Of a stretch of 7,861 nt of DNA, positions 1-5,145 are shown piece by piece. Origin of the DNA: SVQP01 sp045594705 (lineage in GTDB: Bacteria > Bacillota > Clostridia > Oscillospirales > CAG-272); the NCBI GenBank assembly GCA_045594705.1, contig JAZNZB010000053.1, positions 1-7,861 on the forward strand, read 5' to 3'. The translations under genes were made by a program, and so were the position numbers. Position 1 is the first letter of the stretch; every line of letters begins with the position of its first letter. The notes below the pieces were generated by a model. That model was not told where the DNA came from, made no database searches, and saw nothing but the letters and a program-made list of their open reading frames with translations.

Positions 1-141
1 TATATTGCCGTCGAGATCGGCATCACCGATCAAAGCTTCGGTGACTCAAAGCTCTACGTTTATAATCTGAATCCCGATCGTTACAGAAGCGACAGCGTGC
101 ATCATGATGCTTGGCCGGACGCATTTACCAACGTAGAATGA
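1..141 (+). pseudogene. Inverted copy of the 3' end of LRR gene 1 (46 codons plus stop)
   Basis: Reading frame 1 on the plus strand encodes the last 46 residues of the LRR 1 protein (beginning YIAVEIGITDQSF, ending DAFTNVE) and a TGA at 139-141. It is the reverse complement of 421-561 with one difference, C at 120 against the base paired with 442, which is synonymous (GAC/GAT, Asp). It has no start of its own because the window begins inside it. It is one arm of the large palindrome centred near 281. The simplest reading is an assembly or read fold-back through the hairpin element at 227-335. A genuine convergent second copy of the gene, sharing a terminator zone, is the alternative, and the one synonymous difference keeps it open. 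Confidence 0.6.
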
Positions 142-186
142 TCCTCCAAACTGATGCGGACTTGTCCAACGCAAGACCGCATCCCT

Positions 187-218
187 GCCCGCGGCATTGC
201 CGCGGGCGGGTTTTGCTT
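187..218 (+). terminator. Mirror copy of the LRR 1 terminator
   Basis: This is the plus-strand image of the terminator at 344-375: a GCCCGCGGCA / TGCCGCGGGC stem followed by GGG and TTTT. It would serve the plus-strand fragment at 1-141 if that copy is real, and it disappears if the palindrome is an artefact. Confidence 0.45.
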
Positions 219-226
219 ATAATGTC

Positions 227-335
227 GTTGGGGGGGGTATCATCCTCCCGCCCGCGAAGGGACAGGGTCAGCGTTGGGACAACACGGACAAAAACCCGTT
301 TCCTGCGGGGGGGGGAGGATGTTACCCTCCCCAAC
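227..335. repeat. Intergenic nested inverted-repeat element, copy C (degenerate)
   Basis: It has the same plan as copies A and B: arms beginning GTTGGGG and containing an ATCCTCCC half-hairpin, around a core of about 45 bases. The core reads in the same direction as copy A on the plus strand (GCGA...AGGG...GTT...ACA...AAACCC...TTT...TGCGGG) but is much diverged. The two arms differ from each other at several places (GGGGGGTATCATCCTCCC at 232-249, against a right arm containing GTTACCCTCCCC), unlike the tightly matched arms of A and B. It contains G runs of 8 (230-237) and 9 (307-315), which may be sequencing errors. It forms the centre of the 561-base palindrome. Confidence 0.6.
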
Positions 336-343
336 GACATTAT

Positions 344-375
344 AAGCAAAACCCGCCCGCGGCAATGCCGCGGGC
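344..375 (-). terminator. Intrinsic terminator after LRR gene 1
   Basis: On the minus strand a perfect 10-bp GC stem (GCCCGCGGCA, one loop base, TGCCGCGGGC; 355-375) is followed by GGG and then TTTT. It lies about 45 bases beyond the TGA at 421-423. The U-tract is shorter than in the terminators of the other two cassettes, so it may be the weakest of the three. Confidence 0.7.
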
Positions 376-420
376 AGGGATGCGGTCTTGCGTTGGACAA
401 GTCCGCATCAGTTTGGAGGA

Positions 421-2082
421 TCATTCTACGTTGGTAAATGCATCCGGCCAAGCATCATGATGCACGCTGTCGCTTCTGTAACGATCGGGATTCAGATTAT
501 AAACGTAGAGCTTTGAGTCACCGAAGCTTTGATCGGTGATGCCGATCTCGACGGCAATATACGTGTACTGAATATCTTCATCAGTGATCTCGGGGGAATC
601 CACCGTGACCACAGGGTACAGCACGTCGTACGCATTCTCACCGTTGGACAAAATCCGATCGTGCGCAAGTCCTGCAAGGCCAATGATGTCCTCGCTTGAC
701 GAGTGCGTGACCTTGACCAGCACGATCGAGTACTGCTCGAAATACGTTCTGTCAAATGCAAGCTCTGTCTCGTATGGGCTGAGGATCTTTTTATAGATCG
801 ACTGATATTGCTTGTACGTGTTGATCACGATGGCGTCCTCTCCGAAATATTCTGTGCCGGTCGTGCCGAGGACGGTATCTCTGTAAAAGGGAATGGTGTC
901 AAGGCCGCAATCGGTCACGTAAGGCTGCGTAATCGCATGGGCTGCTTTGCAAACAAGCCCGAACCAATCGGGATCAAAGCCTGCAGCACCGTATTGGTAG
1001 TAGATCATAAAACGGGGAAATTCGGGAATTGATTCAAGCGAGCCGATTTCGGGCGCGTCTCCGCGGAAGATCACGCTTGCAAGCCTGTCGCAATCCTCAA
1101 AGAGCAGATCGCCAAGCGTAGTGACAGTGGAGGGGATCTCCAGAGTACTGATGGCCGTGCCCGAAAAGACGTTGTAACCGATGTATAGCAAGCCATCGTT
1201 GAGCGTGATTTCGGAGAGCTGCGTGCAATCCTTGAAGACTGCATCTCCGATATAGGTCACCGAGTGGGGGACTGTGGCCGTTTGCAGCGAGCTGCAGCCA
1301 AAAAAGGCCTTGTCGCCTAATTTTTCCAAGGAATTTGGCAACGCTGCCCCATTCAAGGGCGTATCGGCAAACCCGTCGCCTGTGTAAAGCGATTGCAGAG
1401 AAGTGCAATTGGCAAACGCATACGTGCCGATCTCCTGCAGGCCTGCGGGAACTTCTACGGTTTTCAAAGAGGAGCAGCCGGAAAACGCGCCCTCGCCGAT
1501 GCTTGTGACGGTACTTGGCACAGAAACGTATTGAAGGCTTTGGTGATCTGCAAAAGCACCTTCCCCGATCGCCACCACCGTTTTACCCATGATCTCTTCG
1601 GGAATGACCACAGTCTCGCTGCTGCCTGCGTATTTGGTGATCATCATAGTGCCGTCGGGGAACTCATGTGCCTTGAATACGTCGCCTGCGGGACCGTATT
1701 GGGGCTGCTCACCGCGCAGAATGGAGAAGAAGTTCTTCCAATCCACGTTTCCGTCCTTGCCGATCGTGCTCTTGAGCGCATCCCAGTCCACGTCAAGCAG
1801 CTCGGTTTGGATCAGCCCCGAAAATGGGAGTTCCTCGCCGTTCAGGATTTGGTCAAAGGCGTGGACGATCCCCCCCTCAGCCTCGGGGTGTGTTGCTTTG
1901 TACGCGCCCGCGAACGCAAGTGCACCCGCAATAGGTGTCAGCAGCAAGGCAAACGCCAGCACGGCGGCGATCAGCGCTATGCGAAATCCGCGCTTTTTGT
2001 GTACGGGTATGGGCGCGTTTGCGTCCTTGAGCAGGTCGTCGTCAATGCCGTCCATCAGCTCCATCAATCTGAATTCTGTCAT
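421..2082 (-). CDS. Membrane-anchored LRR_5 (BspA-type) surface protein 1, candidate anti-sigma/receptor
   Basis: A 553-residue protein. Residues 1-33 are a short cytoplasmic segment (MTEFRLMELMDGIDDDLL..., then KKRGFR). Residues about 34-60 are a hydrophobic span (IALIAAVLAFALLLTP). The basic residues just before it favour N-in, C-out. After a juxtamembrane stretch (about 61-150), residues about 155-340 hold LRR_5 repeats with the consensus IGxxAFxxCxSLxxVxxPxxVxxIG. A cap follows (FRGDAPEIG...YYQYGAAGFDPDW). Residues about 385-553 are an extra C-terminal region absent from the two paralogues, which I do not recognise. The ATG overlaps the sigma 1 stop as ATGA, and an AGGAGG lies 10 bases upstream inside the sigma gene. 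Members of the LRR_5 family are often surface or adhesion proteins; a sigma-binding role for the N-terminus is inferred from context and from its conservation in all three cassettes. Confidence 0.88.
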   Translation of the reverse strand: MTEFRLMELMDGIDDDLLKDANAPIPVHKKRGFRIALIAAVLAFALLLTPIAGALAFAGAYKATHPEAEGGIVHAFDQILNGEELPFSGLIQTELLDVDWDALKSTIGKDGNVDWKNFFSILRGEQPQYGPAGDVFKAHEFPDGTMMITKYAGSSETVVIPEEIMGKTVVAIGEGAFADHQSLQYVSVPSTVTSIGEGAFSGCSSLKTVEVPAGLQEIGTYAFANCTSLQSLYTGDGFADTPLNGAALPNSLEKLGDKAFFGCSSLQTATVPHSVTYIGDAVFKDCTQLSEITLNDGLLYIGYNVFSGTAISTLEIPSTVTTLGDLLFEDCDRLASVIFRGDAPEIGSLESIPEFPRFMIYYQYGAAGFDPDWFGLVCKAAHAITQPYVTDCGLDTIPFYRDTVLGTTGTEYFGEDAIVINTYKQYQSIYKKILSPYETELAFDRTYFEQYSIVLVKVTHSSSEDIIGLAGLAHDRILSNGENAYDVLYPVVTVDSPEITDEDIQYTYIAVEIGITDQSFGDSKLYVYNLNPDRYRSDSVHHDAWPDAFTNVE

Positions 2083-2639
2083 ACGATATAGCCCTCCTGT
2101 TCTAAGTAGTCGCGCAGCTTGACGCGCGTGCGGGAAAGGATCTTTTTGACGTTGTTGCTTGTCAATCCAAATCGCTTTGCAATGGTCTCAATGCTGTCCA
2201 CGTAATAGTAGCGACGAATGAACAGATTGCGCTCGCGCAGGGAAAGGGAACGCAAAAAGCCGTTGAGTACGTCGTAGAATTCGCGCTCCTCCACCAGAGT
2301 GCGCACGTCGGTGTCGGGGCAGGCGAGCTCTTGCATTTCGTCTAAGGCGACCACCAGCTCTCCGCCCCCGCGCTTTTCACGACGCAGCGTGCGGTATCTG
2401 TCTAAGGAGAGGTGACGCGTAATGCCGCCTAAGTAAAGCTGTAGATGATCCGGACACGCAGGCGGAATAGAATTCCAGGCGCGCAGCCAGGTATCGTTGA
2501 CACATTCCTCGGCATCCTGCAACGAGCGCAGAATGTTTTGCGCGATGGACAGGCAATATTGGCCGTATTTATTTGACGATTCCTTGATCGCTTGCTCTGA
2601 GCGCGCAAAGTACAGCGCAATGATGTCTTGATCCTGCAA
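2079..2639 (-). CDS. ECF-like sigma-70 family sigma factor 1
   Basis: A 186-residue RNA polymerase sigma factor that should direct core enzyme to a small set of promoters. Sigma region 2 spans about 20-90 (AQNILRSLQDAEECVNDTWLR at 33-53, then AWNSIPP), and region 4 spans about 122-180 with a helix-turn-helix (IETIAKRFGLTSNNVKKILSRTR, about 150-172). There is no region 1 or 3, as expected for ECF-type factors. The start is TTG at 2639, chosen because an AAAGGAGG lies 7 bases upstream and the sequence MQDQDII aligns exactly with the ATG start of sigma 3. It overlaps the LRR 1 gene by 4 bases, implying co-transcription and coupled translation. The -EGY- near the C-terminus is encoded by the AGGAGG that serves the LRR gene. 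Its target promoters are unknown. Confidence 0.93.
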   Translation of the reverse strand: MQDQDIIALYFARSEQAIKESSNKYGQYCLSIAQNILRSLQDAEECVNDTWLRAWNSIPPACPDHLQLYLGGITRHLSLDRYRTLRREKRGGGELVVALDEMQELACPDTDVRTLVEEREFYDVLNGFLRSLSLRERNLFIRRYYYVDSIETIAKRFGLTSNNVKKILSRTRVKLRDYLEQEGYIV

Positions 2640-2646
2640 ACAGATC

Positions 2647-2652
2647 CCTCCT
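2647..2652 (-). promoter_or_regulatory. Ribosome binding site fixing the TTG start of sigma 1
   Basis: AGGAGG on the minus strand, 7 bases before TTG at 2639. No ATG is available at this spacing, so the non-standard start is supported by this site and by alignment with sigma 3. Confidence 0.8.
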
Positions 2653-2711
2653 TTCCGGGAATTTTGGGTCTCTACTCTATAAGGCGACGTAAGGGCTTGA
2701 TCGGTGACACT

Positions 2712-2740
2712 ATTTTAGCATATTTTTTGAAAAAATTCAA
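2712..2740 (-). promoter_or_regulatory. Housekeeping promoter of cassette 1
   Basis: The -35 is TTGAAT (2740-2735), the spacer is 17 bases, and the -10 is TAAAAT (2717-2712), preceded by TGC, which makes an extended -10. It sits about 70 bases upstream of the sigma 1 start. The -35 box lies in a small inverted repeat (TTGAATTTTTTCAA). The same arrangement and spacing recur upstream of sigma 2 and sigma 3. Confidence 0.85.
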
Positions 2741-2756
2741 GAAATATGCCAAATCG

Positions 2757-2910
2757 TAGCGTGAGGCGAAACGCTTTCCCCACGATGACCCTGCAAAAAT
2801 TAGGTGTAGGGGAGGATATCATCCTCCCGCACGCGATGAGGATGGAAGGTGTTCGAATGTCACGATCATAAACCTTTTTCGTGCGGGAGGATGATATCCT
2901 CCCCTACGGC
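2757..2910. repeat. Intergenic repeat A with nested inverted repeats (main arms 2806-2833 and 2880-2907)
   Basis: Two 28-base arms are perfect inverted copies, starting GTAGGGGAGG and ending CCTCCCGCACG, around a 46-base core at 2834-2879. Each arm is itself a hairpin (GGAGGAT, ATC, ATCCTCC). To the left lies a degenerate small hairpin (GAGGCGAAACGCTTTCC, 2763-2779) and a conserved spacer (ATGACCCTGCAAAAATTAGG). It occupies the gap between the cassette 2 terminator and the cassette 1 promoter. The 325-base gap 2640-2964 holds only the sigma 1 leader and promoter, this element and the terminator; I see no gene in it. No transposase is present. Confidence 0.9.
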
Positions 2911-2919
2911 ATTGCAAGC

Positions 2920-2948
2920 AAAAAACGCCCGCGGCACAGCTGCGGGCG
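2920..2948 (-). terminator. Intrinsic terminator after LRR gene 2
   Basis: The minus strand has a CGCCCGC / GCGGGCG stem (2948-2942 with 2932-2926), extended by inner G-U and G-C pairs around a 3-base loop, and followed at once by TTTTTT (2925-2920). It begins 16 bases after the TAA of the LRR 2 gene. Confidence 0.88.
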
Positions 2949-2964
2949 GTAAGACGGTAAGTTA

Positions 2965-4245
2965 TTATTGGGGTATGGTTTGCTCGACAACGTGACAGGC
3001 GTGTCCGTACCACGTGTCCTCGTCAAAGCCGGTTTTACCGGGCAAATAGCAAACGGAATAATCGGGGGATTGGTAATAAGGTGCTGCATCCGAATCGGGT
3101 GGTGTCGGCAGCTGTTCAATGGTGGGGGCATCGCCGCGGAAAAACACAATTTTCAGGTTCTTGCATTCCGAAAAACCAATATCATACATGTCGGTCACGG
3201 TTGAGGGGATGGTGATGACGTCAATCGCGGTGTTCGAGAAGGCCTGGCGACCGATCTTGACAAGCCCTTCGTTGAGCGTGATCTTTTCAAGATTCTCGCA
3301 GCCCATGAACGCGTCGATCTCAATTTCGGTAATCGTGGAAGGAAGGGTAATCTCGCGCAGGTTGGGCATATTCATAAACGCACACTCGGGAATGACACTC
3401 ACGCCCTCGGGAATGACGATCTCCTTCATGGCGGAATGAATAAACGCGCCGTCGCCCAGAGTCCTGACAGAGGAGGGAATATCCACGTGCTCCAGGCTGA
3501 AGCACCATCCGAATGCATCCACGTCAATGGTGTGCAGCGTTTCGGGGAGCTCGATCTCGGTCAGAGAAATGCAGCCGAAAAAGGCACTTTCTCCGATATA
3601 CTCAACGGTTTCGGACATTTTAACGGTCTGCAGGTTGGTGCAGGCGGTAAATGCGCCCTTGTCGATTCTTGTGACTGTGTCGGGAATGACCACGTGCTGC
3701 AAATTCTCGTCCTTGCCGAACACGTGCTCGCCAATCTCGGTGACGGGAAGTCCGTCCATGGTTTCGGGAATGATTACGGTCTCCATAGTGCCTGTGTAGG
3801 CCACGATGCGCATGCTGTACTCGTCGATCTGAACGGCGCGGAAGACCGAGTCAGCAATCTGCTCCTCTGATTCCTGACCGCGCAACGCTGCCAAAAGGGC
3901 ATTCCAGTCAAGGTCTCCGTGATCCGAAAAGATCGCGTCAAACGTGATGGGATTTAAGCCAAGAGCCTCGGTCACCATACCGGAAAGCGGCATATCCGGC
4001 TTGCCGAGTGCCCGGTCGAGTGCCTGGAGTCTGTTGCCCTTGAATTCGGGATTTTGCGTGCGATAATCCTCGGCCAACGCAAACGCGCCCACAACGGGGG
4101 TGGCCAATATCACGATGGCCATCATGGCGGCGACCAGCATGACCGCAAATCCGCGTTTTTTGCGAAATGGCACGGGTCTGTCCGCGGCGGCGATGATCTC
4201 GGGATCGATCTCGCCAAGTAAATCAAAAAATTTCTGTTCTTTCAT
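2965..4245 (-). CDS. Membrane-anchored LRR_5 surface protein 2, candidate anti-sigma/receptor
   Basis: A 426-residue protein, the minimal form of the three. The cytoplasmic segment 1-32 (MKEQKFFDLLGEIDPEII..., ending FRKKRGF) aligns without gaps with protein 1. The membrane span is about 34-58 (VMLVAAMMAIVILATPVVG). LRR_5 repeats run from about 155 to 368, for example VTEIGEHVFGKDENLQHVVIP. The cap is FFRGDAPTIEQ...TGFDEDTWYGHAC, after which the protein ends. I place the start at ATG 4245 rather than the in-frame GTG at 4257. This gives the same ATGA overlap as the other cassettes and aligns MKEQ with MKEL of protein 3. The upstream ribosome binding site is weak (GAGAG); the AGGAGG found at the other two junctions is missing, so translation may depend more on coupling to sigma 2. 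Confidence 0.88.
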   Translation of the reverse strand: MKEQKFFDLLGEIDPEIIAAADRPVPFRKKRGFAVMLVAAMMAIVILATPVVGAFALAEDYRTQNPEFKGNRLQALDRALGKPDMPLSGMVTEALGLNPITFDAIFSDHGDLDWNALLAALRGQESEEQIADSVFRAVQIDEYSMRIVAYTGTMETVIIPETMDGLPVTEIGEHVFGKDENLQHVVIPDTVTRIDKGAFTACTNLQTVKMSETVEYIGESAFFGCISLTEIELPETLHTIDVDAFGWCFSLEHVDIPSSVRTLGDGAFIHSAMKEIVIPEGVSVIPECAFMNMPNLREITLPSTITEIEIDAFMGCENLEKITLNEGLVKIGRQAFSNTAIDVITIPSTVTDMYDIGFSECKNLKIVFFRGDAPTIEQLPTPPDSDAAPYYQSPDYSVCYLPGKTGFDEDTWYGHACHVVEQTIPQ

Positions 4246-4802
4246 AGCGTCGTCCACTCTCTATCCAAATAATTTTTGAGCTTTTGTCTGGTTCTGGAAA
4301 GGATCTTCAGAACGTTGTTTTGTGAAGTACCAAAACGCTTGGCGATCGCGGGCACGCTGTCCGTAAAGAAATAGCGACGCACGAACACGTGGCGGTCACG
4401 CTCGGGCAGGGAATAGAGAAAGGCGTTGATCAGGTCCACAAAATCCTGCTCGCGCCATTCGTCCTCCAGGGCGTAGTCCGAGGCCGTGATCTCGCTGATC
4501 TCGTCAAATGCCACGACGATCTCACCAAACCCGCGCTTTTCACGGCGTGCGGCCTTGTATTTGTCAAGAGCGACGTTGCGCGTGATCTTGCCAAGATAAG
4601 CCTTGAGCACGTTTGGTCTTGCGGGTGGAATGGAGTTCCAGGTGCGTAGCCACGTATCGTTGACGCATTCCTCGGCGTCCTGCAGATTTTGCAGAATGTT
4701 GAGCGCAATACTCGTACAAAAGCTGCCGTATTTTGCTGCTGTTTCGGCAATGGCGCGCTCATCCCTTGCATCGTACAGCGCAATGATCTGACTGTCCAGC
4801 AT
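4242..4802 (-). CDS. ECF-like sigma-70 family sigma factor 2
   Basis: A 186-residue sigma factor with the same architecture as sigma 1: region 2 with ALNILQNLQDAEECVNDTWL and WNSIPP, and region 4 with VPAIAKRFGTSQNNVLKILSR. The start is ATG at 4802 with AGGAG 9 bases upstream (4812-4816). A longer in-frame start at 4853 would add 17 residues without homology to the paralogues and is rejected; the chosen start gives exactly the length of sigma 1 and 3. It is the most divergent of the three: its region 2 carries KAYLGKITRNVALDKYKAAR where the others have QLYLGGITRH, and its C-terminus is REWTTL instead of EGYxV. It overlaps LRR gene 2 by 4 bases (ATGA). Confidence 0.92.
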   Translation of the reverse strand: MLDSQIIALYDARDERAIAETAAKYGSFCTSIALNILQNLQDAEECVNDTWLRTWNSIPPARPNVLKAYLGKITRNVALDKYKAARREKRGFGEIVVAFDEISEITASDYALEDEWREQDFVDLINAFLYSLPERDRHVFVRRYFFTDSVPAIAKRFGTSQNNVLKILSRTRQKLKNYLDREWTTL

Positions 4803-4869
4803 GTCGACGATCTCCTTTCGTTTTTGTCCTTCACCCATAAAGACGACGCGCAAGGCGAATTATGACACT

Positions 4870-4898
4870 ATTTTAGCAAATATTTTGAGAATAATCAA
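4870..4898 (-). promoter_or_regulatory. Housekeeping promoter of cassette 2
   Basis: The -35 is TTGATT (4898-4893), the spacer is 17 bases, and the -10 is TAAAAT (4875-4870) with the preceding TGC. The -10 region and the bases just after it (TAAAATAGTGTCA) are identical to promoter 1. It lies about 70 bases upstream of the sigma 2 start. Confidence 0.85.
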
Positions 4899-4915
4899 GA
4901 GATCTGCCCAAAACG

Positions 4916-5097
4916 TAATGGGAGGCGAAACGCTTTCCCTACGATGACCCTGCAAAAATTAGGTGTAGAGGAGGAGTATTTGCAAGCAAATTCATCCTCC
5001 CGCACGAAAAAGGTTTATGATCGTGTCATCCGAACACGTTTCATCCTCATCGCGTGCGGGAGGATGAATTTGCTTGCAAATACTCCTCCCCTACGAC
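4916..5097. repeat. Intergenic repeat B with nested inverted repeats (main arms 4965-5006 and 5053-5094)
   Basis: Two 42-base arms match in inverted orientation at 41 of 42 positions (the difference is at 4969). Each arm folds on itself through a tip containing TTTGCAAGCAAA. The 46-base core (5007-5052) is the reverse complement of the core of repeat A with 42 of 46 identities. The left shoulder (GGGAGGCGAAACGCTTTCCC hairpin, then ATGACCCTGCAAAAATTAGG) is nearly the same as at A. The 343-base gap 4803-5145 holds the sigma 2 leader and promoter, this element and the LRR 3 terminator; I see no gene in it. Confidence 0.9.
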
Positions 5098-5106
5098 ATT
5101 ATAAGC

Positions 5107-5136
5107 AAAAACGCGCCCGCGGCATTGCCGCGGGCG
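5107..5136 (-). terminator. Intrinsic terminator after LRR gene 3
   Basis: A perfect 11-bp GC stem (CGCCCGCGGCA, one unpaired base, TGCCGCGGGCG; 5136-5114) is followed by CG and TTTTT on the minus strand. It begins 10 bases after the TGA of LRR gene 3. Confidence 0.9.
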
Positions 5137-5145
5137 GGGGATGGA

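Larger units (their letters stand above)
1..561. repeat. 561-base near-perfect palindrome at the window edge
   Basis: Base n pairs with base 562-n. Arms 1-231 and 331-561 match with a single mismatch (120/442). Inside them, about 232-260 and 302-330 match imperfectly, and the centre (about 262-300) is unpaired. The arms span the 3' end of LRR gene 1, its stop codon, its terminator hairpin and one arm of the intergenic repeat element. The comparable elements at 2806-2907 and 4965-5094 have arms of only 28 and 42 bases. The extra ~190 bases of symmetry here therefore do not belong to the element. A contig-end fold-back is most likely. Confidence 0.9.

Noticed and set aside
111..451. Two mirror-image 108-residue reading frames on opposite strands over the palindrome
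   Set aside because: They are the automatic result of the 561-base palindrome, consist of terminator and repeat sequence, and have no ribosome binding site or family resemblance.
2640..2711. Riboswitch or structured leader upstream of sigma 1
   Set aside because: The leader is about 65 bases with no conserved aptamer-like structure I can recognise and no leader terminator; only a short stretch resembles the sigma 3 leader.
4803..4853. Longer sigma 2 with 17 extra N-terminal residues
   Set aside because: The ATG at 4802 has AGGAG at 9 bases and gives a 186-residue protein exactly matching both paralogues; the extension covers the ribosome binding site.
2806..5094. CRISPR array or leader
   Set aside because: There are only two to three repeat units, more than 2 kb apart, with palindromic arms and related cores rather than unique spacers.
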